A stretch of 64,000 nt of DNA from Micromonospora sp. U21 (GCF_018070045.1 NZ_JAGPYK010000007.1:186001-250000); one strand, 5' to 3'; positions 36,301-44,659 are shown, counted from the first letter of the stretch. Numbers and translations are program-made. Notes: a model not told the origin generated them from the sequence alone.

Positions 36301-37324
36301 GGCGGAGATCCGGATCAACATGCGGGACCTGCTCGGCACCAAGCTGGAGCTGCGCCTGGGTGACGCGTCGGAGTCCGAGATCGACCGCCGCGCGGCGATG
36401 AACGTGCCGGAGAAGGCACCCGGTCGCGGCCTGACCCGCGACAAGCTGCACTTCCTCACCGCCATCTCGCGGATCGACGGCCGCCGGGACATCGAGGACC
36501 TGAGCGAGGCGTCGATCGCCCTGGCCGGGCACGTGGCGGCCAACTGGCCGGGCCGGCCGGCGCCGAAGGTGCGGCTGCTGCCGCGCCGGCTGCCCGTGGC
36601 CGAGCTGGCCCGGATCATCGACCGGTCGGCGCCCGGCCTGCCGATCGGCGTCAACGAGTCGGCGCTCGCGCCGGTCTACCTGGACCTGGCCAACGAGCCG
36701 CACCTGACGGTCTTCGGCGACGCCGAGTGCGGCAAGACCAACCTGCTGCGGCTGATCGCCCGGGGCATCACCGAGCGGTACACGCCCGCGCAGGCCCGGC
36801 TGGTGATCGCCGATTACCGGCGTGGGCTGCTGGGCGCGGTGGAGGGCGACCACCTGTTGGACTACGCCCCGTCCAACCAGGCGTTCGCCCAGGGCCTCGG
36901 CTCGATCCGCAGCGCGCTGACCAACCGGTTGCCCGGCCCGGACGTCACCACCGCCCAGCTGCGTGACCGTAGCTGGTGGAAGGGTCCGGACCTGTACATC
37001 CTGGTGGACGACTACGACCTGGTGGCGTCCGGAGGCAGCAATCCGCTCAGCGCCCTGCAGGAGCTGCTGCCGCAGGCCCGCGACATCGGCCTGCACCTGA
37101 TCATCACGCGTCGGGTCGGCGGGGTGTCCCGGGCGCTCTACGAGCCGGTGCTGCAACGGCTGCGCGAGCTGGACTCACCCGGCCTGCTGATGTCCGGCAA
37201 CCGGGAGGAGGGTGCGGTCTTCGGCACGTTGCGACCGAGCCCGCAGCCACCCGGCCGGGGCACTCTCGTCCGCCGTCGGGACGGCCAGCAGCTGATCCAG
37301 ACCGCCTGGTCCGAGCCGTCGTGA
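33362..37324 (+). CDS. eccC: Type VII secretion FtsK/SpoIIIE ATPase EccC (three ATPase domains, one chain)
   Basis: The 1320-residue motor of the ESX system. Two membrane helices near residues 40-85 are followed by three FtsK-like ATPase domains. Domain 1 has Walker A GATGSGKS (G477-K483) and Walker [13 protein letters not shown]. Domain 2 has GRSLSGKST (G833-K839) and [11 protein letters not shown]. Domain 3 has GDAECGKTN (G1119-K1125) and [11 protein letters not shown]. Keeping all three in one chain differs from the split EccCa/EccCb of mycobacterial ESX-1. GTG at 33362 follows GGGGAGGAGACAGCC; a longer frame to 33080 overlaps eccD. It recognises substrate C-termini such as those of the WXG100 genes downstream. 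Confidence 0.95.
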   Translation: MSTVVFRRLPRQPGPALPRGEVLLESPPELPEPTPRGMGQLLMILPMVCGVGAMAFLYAGRGGGMMTYVAGGLFGVSMLGMAIGSLSNGGNDKAELNADRRDYMRYLAQMRKRTRRAAGQQRAAMAWRHPEPDALWSIAASRRLWERRITEDDFGETRIALGPQRLAVEIVPPETKPVEDLEPMSAIALRRFVRAHSTVPELPTALSVRAFSRVVLRGDREPVLDLARAALGQLATFHAPDDLVIAVVAAPDRQSAWGWVKWLPHAHHSGRTDAAGARRLVFASLAEAEESLAGELAGRPRFAPEAKPLTTAPHVVVVVDGGEIAPTCQLVGQGLLGATLIDLSGTVPRDAGRWLLCLDVGDGSNLELVRGSSSSRLGRPDRLSADAAEGLARQIAPYRLSQQQASNEEPLARSMELPDLLGVGDAAAVDVHQTWRPRGHRDRLRIPLGVGPDGNVVELDFKESAHEGMGPHGLVIGATGSGKSELLRTVVAALAVTHSSEELNFVLVDFKGGATFASLEALPHTSAVITNLADELPLVDRMRDALAGEMVRRQELLRAAGNYVSRFEYEKARAAGEPLAPMPSLLIICDEFSELLAAKPDFIDLFVMIGRLGRSLGVHLLLASQRLEEGKLRGLDTHLSYRIGLRTFSAVESRIVLGVPDAYELPNAPGHGYLKTDTSTMLRFRAAYVSGPYRAPGQQPSASQALVQRRIVPYGVDFMPAQTPQLPVDTAPEPEQPADGKAVAMLDVLIDQLKGRGRPAHQVWLPPLADPPSLGELLGQLAVDPTYGLCTASWPGRGRLTVPVGVVDRPYEQRRDPMMVELAGAGGNVVIVGRSLSGKSTMLRSLLASLALTHTPREVQFFCLDFGGGALRSLERLPHMAGVAGRRDVEAVRRTVAEVVAVLDDRETRFAQHGIDSVASYRRRRAAGEFADDPFGDVFLVVDGWNTLRQEYEELEQTITTLANRGLGFGVHVVLTAVRWAEIRINMRDLLGTKLELRLGDASESEIDRRAAMNVPEKAPGRGLTRDKLHFLTAISRIDGRRDIEDLSEASIALAGHVAANWPGRPAPKVRLLPRRLPVAELARIIDRSAPGLPIGVNESALAPVYLDLANEPHLTVFGDAECGKTNLLRLIARGITERYTPAQARLVIADYRRGLLGAVEGDHLLDYAPSNQAFAQGLGSIRSALTNRLPGPDVTTAQLRDRSWWKGPDLYILVDDYDLVASGGSNPLSALQELLPQARDIGLHLIITRRVGGVSRALYEPVLQRLRELDSPGLLMSGNREEGAVFGTLRPSPQPPGRGTLVRRRDGQQLIQTAWSEPS

Positions 37325-37521
37325 CGAGGGTCGGCCCGGGCCGGGTCGTTCCGGTCGACGGCAGTGGGCTGTCCTCCACCACCGTCGCCGGCGGCTTCCG
37401 GGGCGACGAGCGGCTCGCGGCCGTGTCGGATTTCCGTCCCGGTCGGGCCGCCGCGGGCACGGACCCCGACATCGGGGGTCTCAGCACCGACCAGGCCACG
37501 GGAGGTTCGGCCGACCACTGA
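37321..37521 (+). CDS. Possible small protein coupled to eccC
   Basis: A 66-residue open frame starting at the GTG of a GTGA overlap with the eccC stop. The product begins [16 protein letters not shown] and is Gly/Ala/Asp-rich with no recognised domain. The four-base overlap would allow translational coupling, but codon and residue composition are not decisive and chance is a real alternative. Confidence 0.25.
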   Translation: MTRVGPGRVVPVDGSGLSSTTVAGGFRGDERLAAVSDFRPGRAAAGTDPDIGGLSTDQATGGSADH

Positions 37522-37709
37522 CCACCGGGACGGCGGCGGCGATGCCGCAGGTGCTGGTGGTCAGCGTGGCGATGCACGTCCGGTCATACTCCAGAACCGC
37601 GTGACCCGATTCACCACTATCCATCGAAGGCGGCCGGTCAGGGCTGCGCGGGCTGGACTGGTTCCGCTACGGTCTTCACTGGAGTGTCCGTCGGTGGGGT
37701 GTTGCTGCC

Positions 37710-37734
37710 TTGCCGCGGGGGAGGGGCGCGGCAA
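37710..37734. promoter_or_regulatory. Stem-loop with purine-rich loop in the esx leader
   Basis: A perfect 8-base stem TTGCCGCG / CGCGGCAA encloses a loop of nine purines (GGGGAGGGG), 35 bases ahead of the first WXG100 start. The rest of 37525-37769 shows no gene. It could be a leader hairpin or a weak terminator of the eccC transcript; no direct evidence of function. Confidence 0.4.
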
Positions 37735-37769
37735 AGCCGCCGCCACAACATGACGGAAGGGTGTGAAGC

Positions 37770-38078
37770 ATGGCGTTCGAGGTCGAAGCTGCGACTCTGC
37801 ATACCGCCGCGAGTGACGTGCGGTCCACGCGCAGCGAGGTCGACGGCGAGCTGAAGAAGCTGTGGAACGTAGTCGACGACCTGGCCATGGCGTGGAAGGG
37901 TCAGGCGTCCACTGGCTTCCAGTCGCTCATGCAGCGCTGGAACGAGGACACCGTCAACCTGCTGACGGCGATGGACAGCATCGCTGACCTGCTCGACAAG
38001 TCGGGTACGACGCACCAGGTCAACGACGAAGAGCAGCAGCAGATGCTGGACAAGTTCCACTCTGCTCTCAACCCGTGA
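37770..38078 (+). CDS. WXG100 family protein (EsxB/CFP-10-like)
   Basis: 102 residues, a two-helix hairpin with the turn motif AMAWKGQAS (WKG variant of WXG) near residue 42. The C-terminal region is FHSALNP-ended and follows a long amphipathic second helix (IADLLDKSGTTHQVNDEEQQQMLDKF). It is the first of two adjacent WXG100 genes right after eccC, the standard substrate pair that is co-secreted as a heterodimer. ATG at 37770 follows GAAGGGTGTGAAGC. Confidence 0.9.
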   Translation: MAFEVEAATLHTAASDVRSTRSEVDGELKKLWNVVDDLAMAWKGQASTGFQSLMQRWNEDTVNLLTAMDSIADLLDKSGTTHQVNDEEQQQMLDKFHSALNP

Positions 38079-38103
38079 TCCGTAGTTAGCAGAGGAGGAA
38101 ATC

Positions 38104-38382
38104 GTGACGATCAAGGTTGACTACGCGGTCCTCGAGAGCAGCAACCAGCAGATGCAGGCCATCTCGAAGACCATCGACGAAAAGCTGGACACGCTGCGGT
38201 CGATGCTGTCCAAGCTCCAGTGGGACGGCGAGGACCGGGCGGCCTACGAGCAGCACCAGGCGAAGTGGGACTCGTCGGTCCGGGACATCAACCGGATCCT
38301 GAATGAGATCGGCGGCGCCGTCGGCATCGCCCGCGAGAACTACGTCTCCACCGAGATGAGCAACGCCAAGGTGTGGGGCTGA
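38104..38382 (+). CDS. WXG100 family protein (EsxA/ESAT-6-like)
   Basis: 92 residues with a classic hairpin: first helix MQAISKTIDEKLDTLRSMLSK, turn LQWDGEDRAAYEQ (WDG variant), second helix WDSSVRDINRILNEIGGAVG. The C-terminus reads ARENYVSTEMSNAKVWG, with a YxxxE-type signal. The likely heterodimer partner is the 102-residue protein 25 bases upstream. GTG/ATG alternatives: GTG at 38104 follows AGAGGAGGAAATC. Confidence 0.92.
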   Translation: MTIKVDYAVLESSNQQMQAISKTIDEKLDTLRSMLSKLQWDGEDRAAYEQHQAKWDSSVRDINRILNEIGGAVGIARENYVSTEMSNAKVWG

Positions 38383-38465
38383 GACAATCACCGGTGCGGC
38401 TCCGGTCCGGTTCGACCGGACCGGAGCCGCATTGCGTTGGCGTCGACACAGGTTCTGGGAGAGCG

Positions 38466-39974
38466 ATGGGTACGGGGAAGTCTTACCGTTCGGCGCGGGT
38501 CACCGCCGCGGCCGTGCTGGCGTTGTGTGCCGCGATGGCGTCCGGCGTGGTCCCGGCACCCGCCCACGCCGCCGATACGGTCCGCGGCCTGCAGTGGTAT
38601 CTCGACTCGCTGAAGATCCCCCAGGCACACAAGATCACCCAGGGCAAGGGAGTGGTGGTCGCCGTCATCGACTCCGGTGTGGACCCATCGCACCCTGACC
38701 TGCGCGGTCAGGTGCTGCCGGGGCATGGGGTGAATGCTGCCGCCGCTCCGGACGGGCGCCGCGACGACGACGCGGAGTCCGGGCACGGCACCTCGATGGC
38801 GGGCATCATCGCCGGCCGCGGTGGGAGCACGACGCGGGAGTTGGGCATCGCGCCGGCCGCGAAGATCCTCCCGGTCTCCATGGGGCCCCGCGCGGCCAGC
38901 ATCGACATGGTCCTCGCGATCCGCTGGGCGGCGGACGCGGGCGCGGACGTCATCAACATCTCCTACGGTGGCGACCCGGCTCGACCCGACCCGGACCTGA
39001 CGGACGCCGTCAAGTACGCGTTGGGCAAGGACGCGGTGGTGGTCGTCTCCGCCGGAAACATCGAGGAGGGCGACCGGCAGGTCACCCTTCCGGCCAACAT
39101 CCCCGGCGTGATCGCCGTCTCGGGGCTGAACAAGCGCGGTAGCTTCTTCGCCGGCTCGGTGCAGGGCCCGGAGATCGTGCTCGCCGCACCCATGGAGAGC
39201 ATCATCGGGCCGGCGCCCAAGGCGGTCTCGCCGAACGGCTACACGGTGGCCAGCGGCACCAGCTCGGCGGCCGCCATCCTCTCCGGGGTGGCGGCGCTGG
39301 TCCGAGCCAAGTATCCGAACCTCGACGCGGCCAACGTCATCAACCGGCTGGTCAAGACCGCTCGCGACGCCGGGCCGGCCGGTCGCGACCCGCAGTTCGG
39401 CTTCGGTGCGGTCGACCCGCTCGCCGCACTGACCCGCTCGGTGCCGGCGGTGACGGCCAACCCGCTGCTGGGCACGGCGGCCGGCTCGACCCGGCCCGGT
39501 GGTGCCGCCCGGCCCGGCGACGATGACGGCCCGGCGGTCGAGTTCGGGGTCAGCAACAGGGCCGGCGCCATCGTCCAGGTGGGGCTCTGCCTGGCCGTGC
39601 CGATTGTCGCGCTGGTCATCCTGCTGGTGGTGCTGCGGCGTCGCAAGCGGCGCGCGCCGGCGGCCGTCACCGGCCCACCGGGGCCGCCGCCTGGTTGGCC
39701 CGCGGGTCCGCCCGGCTGGCCGCCGCCAGCGGGTCAGGCCCCACCTCAATACTCCGGCCCGGGCTACGGTCCGCCGCCGGGCCAGCCCGCGCCGGGGTAT
39801 CCGCCGCCGGGGTATCCGCCGGCTCAGGCCACGCCGGGCTATCCGCCGGCCGGTCAACCCGCGCCGGGCTACCCGCCGGCTCCGGCCGCGCCGGCACCAC
39901 CGTCGGGCGGGCCCGGTTGGCCGGGTGCCGGCCCGGGGCAGGCTCCACCGCCATCCAGCCCACAGCAGCAGTGA
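38466..39974 (+). CDS. mycP: Mycosin-like S8 serine protease (first copy)
   Basis: 502 residues. A signal peptide (about 1-36) is followed by a subtilisin-like domain with triad D69 (VVVAVIDSGVD), H107 (GHGTSMAGIIAG) and S266 (SGTSSAAAILSG). After the catalytic domain come a membrane helix (VQVGLCLAVPIVALVILLVVL) and a Pro/Gly-rich cytoplasmic tail with PGYPP repeats, longer than in mycobacterial mycosins. Mycosins stabilise the ESX membrane complex and process substrates. It lacks the N-terminal cysteine pair found in the second copy at 42047. ATG at 38466 behind GGGAGAGCG. Confidence 0.92.
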   Translation: MGTGKSYRSARVTAAAVLALCAAMASGVVPAPAHAADTVRGLQWYLDSLKIPQAHKITQGKGVVVAVIDSGVDPSHPDLRGQVLPGHGVNAAAAPDGRRDDDAESGHGTSMAGIIAGRGGSTTRELGIAPAAKILPVSMGPRAASIDMVLAIRWAADAGADVINISYGGDPARPDPDLTDAVKYALGKDAVVVVSAGNIEEGDRQVTLPANIPGVIAVSGLNKRGSFFAGSVQGPEIVLAAPMESIIGPAPKAVSPNGYTVASGTSSAAAILSGVAALVRAKYPNLDAANVINRLVKTARDAGPAGRDPQFGFGAVDPLAALTRSVPAVTANPLLGTAAGSTRPGGAARPGDDDGPAVEFGVSNRAGAIVQVGLCLAVPIVALVILLVVLRRRKRRAPAAVTGPPGPPPGWPAGPPGWPPPAGQAPPQYSGPGYGPPPGQPAPGYPPPGYPPAQATPGYPPAGQPAPGYPPAPAAPAPPSGGPGWPGAGPGQAPPPSSPQQQ

Positions 39975-40011
39975 GCGCGGACCACCAGTCAGGTTTTCGG
40001 GGAGGGGACCG

Positions 40012-40578
40012 ATGACGGACGACACGACCAAGCAGCCGGAACGGTTCGAGGCAGACAACATCTACATCCCGGTCCCGGTGGGCGCGGTGCCGACGCCGGG
40101 TCTGGCAGTGACCGGCTTCGAGATCGACAACGTCAACCACGCTGCGACGCCGGAGGGTCTGGTCACCGCGCCCGGCGAGGCGGGCGTCAAGACCGAGTGG
40201 GATGCGACCAGCCTGGACTCGGCCATCACCTGGCTGGAGACTCACGCGGCATACCTGAACAAGCTCTCCTACGACATGGTCGACATCCAGGACCTGATGG
40301 GCGGTGCGGCCGCCGGCGCGGCGGCCGGGGCGGCCGGGGGCCCGGCGAGTCCGCTCGGCGGCTTCGACTGGGCCGGCCGTTTGGCAGCCAAGCACCAGGG
40401 GCTCTACCAGGGCACCGAGAGCGGCGTCCAGCGGCTCTCCCAGAGCCTGTACGACGCGGCGGAGGCACTGCGTCAGGTGAAGGAGAACTACGAGACGGCG
40501 GAGCATGCCAACGCGATGTCCGCCGCCGACATGCAGCGGGTCTTCGGCGACGTGGCCGGCAACGGCGACGGTCGCTAG
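40012..40578 (+). CDS. Small ESX-like helical protein (right cassette partner)
   Basis: 188 residues. About 65 N-terminal residues are acidic and probably disordered (PVPVGAVPTPGLAVTGFEI). The helical C-terminal part carries an Ala/Gly run (AAAGAAAGAAGG) and VKENYETAEHANAMSAADM near the end. The NYxTAExxNA motif and the position just ahead of a long WXG-like gene match the left cassette protein at 28404. ATG at 40012 follows GGGGAGGGGACCG. It lies 37 bases after mycP and is probably in the same transcript. Confidence 0.75.
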   Translation: MTDDTTKQPERFEADNIYIPVPVGAVPTPGLAVTGFEIDNVNHAATPEGLVTAPGEAGVKTEWDATSLDSAITWLETHAAYLNKLSYDMVDIQDLMGGAAAGAAAGAAGGPASPLGGFDWAGRLAAKHQGLYQGTESGVQRLSQSLYDAAEALRQVKENYETAEHANAMSAADMQRVFGDVAGNGDGR

Positions 40579-40595
40579 AACGGGGAGGACGGCGA

Positions 40596-41951
40596 ATGGG
40601 CCTGAGCTGGGAAGAGATGTGCCAGAAGGTCGTCATCGACGGCCGGCCGGGTGACGTGGAGAGCGCCGCCCTTGGCTGGGAACAGCTGATCAAGAATCTC
40701 AACAACGTCAAGCAGAGTCTCGACACCAACATCAAGGACCTGGGCACGGTCTGGAAGGGCCCGGCGTACGAGGCGTTCAAGGGTCACGTCGAGCAGATCG
40801 CCAAGGACACCGGGCAGATCGTGGCGGACGCCGAGAAGGGCACCGGCATCGTCCAGTCGCTCAAGAGCGCCGCGGAGAAACTCACCGCCGCCCAGCGGGA
40901 CTTCCCGGTCCCGGCGACCTGTGTCAACGACGTGCTGGAGGCGCGGAACGCCAAGCTGACCCTCAGCGTGGGCTTCTTCGAGGCCAAGGTGGCACCGGAC
41001 TTCCTCGGCTGGTTGGACCCGGTGACCGCGGTCGCTGACTGGATCAACGACCGGTCCGAGGAAGCGGCGGGCGTCTACCAGCGGGTCAGCGGCGACTACC
41101 AGAACATCGCCCCGGGCACCCCGGGTGATGCGAGCGGCTTCGACAACAAGACACCGAAGACCGAGATTCCGAAGCTGGACAACGGTGGCGGCGGTGGTGG
41201 CGGGGTCGGCGGCGTACCGGACATCGGCGGCGGCAAACCGTCCATCGGCGACATGGGCGCCAGGCCCTCGATCGACGCCACCGGCATGCCGGACACCGGC
41301 AACCTGCCCGGCGGCTCCGGCACGCACCCCGATCTCTCCGGCGGGTACGACACCGGTTCGGGCGGCGGCTACCCCGGCACCGGTGGGGTGCCGGGCGCCG
41401 GCGGTCTGGAGGACGACTACAGCAGCGGCCTCGCGGGTGCTGGCGGCGGTGGCACGCCGGGTCTCGGCTCCGGTCTGGGGGGCGGCGGCCTGGGCTCCTC
41501 CGGCCTGGGTGGCGCCGGTGGGCTCGGCAGCGGCGGTGGCCTGAGCGGCGGCGGCGCTGGCGCCGGCGTTCTCGCGGGCGGCGGCGCGCTCGGCCGGGCG
41601 GTCTCCCCCAACATGGGCCCGATGATGGGTGGCGGCGCGGCGGGCGCCGGTCGCGGTGGTGGCCGCGTCGGCGCGGGCGGAAAGCTGGGCGCGGGCGGCG
41701 GCATGGCGCCCGGCATGGGTGGCGTCGCCGGTGGCGGCGGTGCCGGCCGGGGCGGTGCCGGTCGGGGCACGGCGGGCGCGGGTGCCGGCGGCCGGGGCGC
41801 GGGTGCCCGAGGCGCGGGTGGGATGGCCGGGATGGGTGCCGGTGCGGGCGCCGGCTATGGCGAGGAGGAGGCTCCCCGCAACACCTGGCTGGAGGAGGAC
41901 GAGGACGTGTGGGGCGCGGACGGCGGCGGCACCTCCGGCGTCCTGCGCTGA
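40596..41951 (+). CDS. Long WXG100-like Gly-rich type VII secretion protein (right cassette)
   Basis: 451 residues. Residues about 20-105 form a WXG-like hairpin (LGWEQLIKNLNNVKQSL, turn LGTVWKGPAYEAFKGH). A linker region (DFLGWLDPVTAVADWINDRSEEAAGVYQRV) precedes a 230-residue Gly/Ala-rich repeat stretch with GLGSGLGGGGLG-type units, and it ends NTWLEEDEDVWGADGG. The architecture and final motif parallel the gene at 27119, so the two are probable functional equivalents on opposite flanks of the locus. Probably exported. A clean terminator follows. Confidence 0.8.
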   Translation: MGLSWEEMCQKVVIDGRPGDVESAALGWEQLIKNLNNVKQSLDTNIKDLGTVWKGPAYEAFKGHVEQIAKDTGQIVADAEKGTGIVQSLKSAAEKLTAAQRDFPVPATCVNDVLEARNAKLTLSVGFFEAKVAPDFLGWLDPVTAVADWINDRSEEAAGVYQRVSGDYQNIAPGTPGDASGFDNKTPKTEIPKLDNGGGGGGGVGGVPDIGGGKPSIGDMGARPSIDATGMPDTGNLPGGSGTHPDLSGGYDTGSGGGYPGTGGVPGAGGLEDDYSSGLAGAGGGGTPGLGSGLGGGGLGSSGLGGAGGLGSGGGLSGGGAGAGVLAGGGALGRAVSPNMGPMMGGGAAGAGRGGGRVGAGGKLGAGGGMAPGMGGVAGGGGAGRGGAGRGTAGAGAGGRGAGARGAGGMAGMGAGAGAGYGEEEAPRNTWLEEDEDVWGADGGGTSGVLR

Positions 41952-41963
41952 TCGTCGGGACAC

Positions 41964-41997
41964 CACGGCACCGACGGGGACGACCGTCGGTGCCGTG
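41964..41997. terminator. Terminator after the right ESX cassette
   Basis: Perfect 14-base stem CACGGCACCGACGG / CCGTCGGTGCCGTG with a six-base loop, 12 bases after the stop at 41951 and between convergent genes. Confidence 0.8.
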
Positions 41998-42046
41998 CTG
42001 CCTACGACCACCGGAGGCCGTGCCAGGCGCGATCAGCCGGCGCCGG

Positions 42047-43291
42047 TCAGTTGGTGATCGGTGAGTCGGTGCGCCGGCCCGGGCGCCAGCCGCGCCGACG
42101 GCCCCGGACCAGGATCGGCCGGGCGGCCAGCAGCAGCGCGGCGAGCAGCCCGCCGACCGCCGCCGCCCAGATCGCGGCACTGCGTTGCCAGCTCAGCGGG
42201 TCGTCCGACCTGGCGGGCGCAGGGAGCGCGCCGGCGGGCGGATCGGTGCGGGTGCCCAGCAGGCTCGACACGGCCCGGTACGGGTTGACCACGCCGTAAC
42301 CGACCTCCGCGTTGTGCCCGTCCGGCGGGTTGTCCGCCGTCCGTTCCAGCCGGTCGGCGACCTGCTGTGGATCGAGGTTCGGGTAGGCGGCCCGGACCAG
42401 CGCGGCCACCCCCGACACGTACGCGGCGGCGAAGCTGGTGCCGCCGGTCGGCTCGGCGCGGTAGCCGTCCCCGCCCGGGGCCGGCCCGACGATGTTCAAC
42501 CCCGGCGCGGCGACGTCGACGTAGGTGCCGCTGACCGAGGTGCCGACGTGGCCGCCCTGCTCGTCCACTCCGGCGACCGCGATCACACCCTCGTACGCGG
42601 CCGGGTAGGCCGTCTTCTCCTGCTGCTGTTCCTGCCGGTTGCCGGCGGCGGCGACCAGCACCACCCGCTTCGCGAGCGCGTTCTTGACCGCTGCCTCCAA
42701 CTCGGGGCGGGGCAGGGTCACCAGGGACAGGTTGATCACGTCGGCGCCCTGCTCGACCGCGTAGTCGATGGCTGCGGCGATCTGCCCGGGCAGCGCCTCG
42801 TCGTTGGTGCCCTTGGCGTCCGGCAGCACCCGGATCGGCAGGATGCGGGCCGCCGGGGCGATGCCGCTGAACGGTGCGCCGGTGCCCTCCTTGCCGGCGA
42901 TGATGCCGGCGACCATCGTGCCGTGCCCAACCAGGTCACACTGGCCCTGGTTGGCCGCCAGGCCGTTGAAGTCACGGCCTTCGAGCACCTGGCCCTTGAG
43001 CAGCGGGTGGATGGCGGAGACCCCGGAGTCGATGACCGCCACCGTCACGCCGGCGCCCCGGGACAGCGGCCACGCCGAGGACGGCTCCAGCCGGCGCAGC
43101 GCCCACGGCATCTCCACCAGGGCGTCCTCGCCCTCTGGGCCGCAGGTCGGCGGCGCCGCGACCGCGGGGGAGGGGACGGCCACCAGGGCGGCGCCGAGCA
43201 GGATCGCCAGCGTTCCACTGAGGACAGCACGGACGGCACGTCCGGTCCGGCGGGAGGGCTCGGTCGCGCTCACTGGCAGGTATTCGCGCAC
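42047..43291 (-). CDS. mycP: Mycosin-like S8 serine protease (second copy)
   Basis: A 414-residue subtilisin-type mycosin. A signal peptide of about 46 residues ends VAAPPTCGPEGE. The triad is D88 (VAVIDSG), H123 (VGHGTMVAGIIAG) and S286 (PTGGTSFAAAYVSG). The cysteine pair C50/C118 could form the mycosin disulfide. A C-terminal membrane helix (AAIWAAAVGGLLAALLLAARPI) and a basic tail follow. It faces the long ESX gene and is the second mycosin in the locus. GTG at 43291; a few in-frame alternatives nearby are possible. Confidence 0.9.
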   Translation of the reverse strand: MREYLPVSATEPSRRTGRAVRAVLSGTLAILLGAALVAVPSPAVAAPPTCGPEGEDALVEMPWALRRLEPSSAWPLSRGAGVTVAVIDSGVSAIHPLLKGQVLEGRDFNGLAANQGQCDLVGHGTMVAGIIAGKEGTGAPFSGIAPAARILPIRVLPDAKGTNDEALPGQIAAAIDYAVEQGADVINLSLVTLPRPELEAAVKNALAKRVVLVAAAGNRQEQQQEKTAYPAAYEGVIAVAGVDEQGGHVGTSVSGTYVDVAAPGLNIVGPAPGGDGYRAEPTGGTSFAAAYVSGVAALVRAAYPNLDPQQVADRLERTADNPPDGHNAEVGYGVVNPYRAVSSLLGTRTDPPAGALPAPARSDDPLSWQRSAAIWAAAVGGLLAALLLAARPILVRGRRRGWRPGRRTDSPITN

Positions 43292-43341
43292 CCGCAGAGA
43301 TTACCGCTGCGTCCGGTCCGGCAGCTGTCCGGAGATGGCGG

Positions 43342-43680
43342 TCAGGGGTGGGGCGCGGCTTCCGGGGCGGGTGTCTCGGCGAAGAGCGCGAGCAGAGCGC
43401 CGACCTGGCGGTCGGCCTCGGCGGGGTGCCGGAAATGGCCGGCCGGGTTGAGGGTGTACTCGTTGCGCCGCCCGACGCGGGTGCGGTGCAGGTAACCGCC
43501 GGCCTCCAGGTCGGCGACGATCGCCTGCGCGGCCCGCTCGGTCACACCAACCTCGGCCGCCACGTCGCGCAGCCGCGCGGTGGGATCGCGGGCGATGGCC
43601 AGCAGAACGTGCCCGTGGTTGGTGAGGAAGGTCCAGTTCCGGCCGCCGGTGTCGCCAGCCGCCGTCGCCGTGCTCGCCAT
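43342..43680 (-). CDS. Winged-helix (MarR/ArsR-like) transcription regulator
   Basis: 112 residues with one winged-helix domain: FLTNHGHVLLAIARDPTARLRDVAAEVGVTERAAQAIVADLE forms the HTH and GYLHRTRVGRRNEYTLNP the wing. Short regulators of this type occur widely in actinomycetes next to carbonic anhydrase or membrane genes; the ligand is unknown. ATG at 43680; the frame extends to 43749 but that extension is not supported. It is divergent from the carbonic anhydrase gene and could regulate it. Confidence 0.85.
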   Translation of the reverse strand: MASTATAAGDTGGRNWTFLTNHGHVLLAIARDPTARLRDVAAEVGVTERAAQAIVADLEAGGYLHRTRVGRRNEYTLNPAGHFRHPAEADRQVGALLALFAETPAPEAAPHP

Positions 43681-43883
43681 CGTGGGTCCGCCTTTCCGGT
43701 TGCCGCCGCAATCTCGGAACGTCGCCGGAGCGCCGGCCCGAGGAGGCAACGTATGAAATCTATATCACGCATATCTTGACGCATCTTGCGGTGCGTGTGA
43801 CCGTGGAGCCCGAGCCAGCGCCCGCCGCCGCCCCGCTGAAGAGTCGGTTGAGCAGGTCAAACGCGTGGAGGAGAGGTGCGGGG

Positions 43884-44603
43884 ATGAGCCGTCCCGGTAC
43901 ACCCGGCAGGCAGCCGGGTTCGCAGCGTACTGCCGACCCGACGCCAGCACTCACCGGGCCCGCCCAGGCGTACGCCGAGTTGGCCGCCGGGAACCGGCGC
44001 TTCGTCCGTGGTGCCCCGCGCCACCCCAACCAGGATGCCGGGCACCGGGCCGCCGTGGCAGACGGGCAGCACCCCTTCGCGGTGATCGTCGGCTGCTCCG
44101 ACTCCCGGTTGGCCGCTGAGATCATCTTCGATCGTGGGTTGGGCGACCTGTTCGTCGTCCGCACCGCTGGGCACACCACCGGCCCGGAGGTGCTGGGCAG
44201 CGTGGAGTACGCGGTGACCGTGCTCGGCACCCCGCTGGTGGTGGTGCTCGGCCACGACTCGTGCGGTGCGGTGCAGGCGGCCCGGGAGTCGGCCGCCACC
44301 GGCACCCCGCCCCAGGGGCACCTGCGCGCAGTGGTCGACGCGGTGCTGCCCAGCCTGCGCCGGGCCGCCGCCGAGGGCGTCGACGACATCGACGGCATCG
44401 TCGACATCCACATCGCACAGACCGTCGAGGCGTTGCTCGGGCAGTCGCCCGTGCTGGCCGCCGAGGTGGCGCAGGGGCGGTGCGCGGTGGTGGGGGTGTC
44501 GTACCGTCTCGCCGCCGGAGTGGTGCGGCCGGTGGCCGCCGTGCCGGCCGCGACACTCGACGTACCGACCGGCACCAGCACGCCGGCCGCGCCCGCCGCC
44601 TGA
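43884..44603 (+). CDS. Beta-class carbonic anhydrase
   Basis: A 239-residue enzyme that interconverts carbon dioxide and bicarbonate. The zinc site is complete: C71 and D73 with R75 in VGCSDSRL, and H124 with C127 in LGHDSCGAV. The N-terminus holds PAQAYAELAAGNRRFV, typical of beta-class enzymes, and no signal peptide is visible, so it is cytoplasmic. Start taken at ATG 43884 behind GGAGGAGAGGTGCGGGG; a frame from 43776 reads into the divergent regulator's leader. It is followed by a very strong terminator. Confidence 0.92.
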   Translation: MSRPGTPGRQPGSQRTADPTPALTGPAQAYAELAAGNRRFVRGAPRHPNQDAGHRAAVADGQHPFAVIVGCSDSRLAAEIIFDRGLGDLFVVRTAGHTTGPEVLGSVEYAVTVLGTPLVVVLGHDSCGAVQAARESAATGTPPQGHLRAVVDAVLPSLRRAAAEGVDDIDGIVDIHIAQTVEALLGQSPVLAAEVAQGRCAVVGVSYRLAAGVVRPVAAVPAATLDVPTGTSTPAAPAA

Positions 44604-44605
44604 CA

Positions 44606-44646
44606 CGCCGAGGGCCGCCCCGCGTGACGCGGGGCGGCCCTCGGCG
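44606..44646. terminator. Perfect 19-base stem bidirectional terminator
   Basis: Arms 44606-44624 and 44628-44646 (CGCCGAGGGCCGCCCCGCG and its complement) pair perfectly with a three-base loop, between the convergent carbonic anhydrase (stop 44603) and secreted wall protein (stop 44660). Confidence 0.88.
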
Positions 44647-44659
44647 GAGAGCGCGTGGA

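Noticed and set aside
40575..42011. Long minus-strand frame opposite the Gly-rich ESX gene
   Set aside because: Reading the complement of a GGC-rich repeat gives an Ala/Thr-rich artefact.
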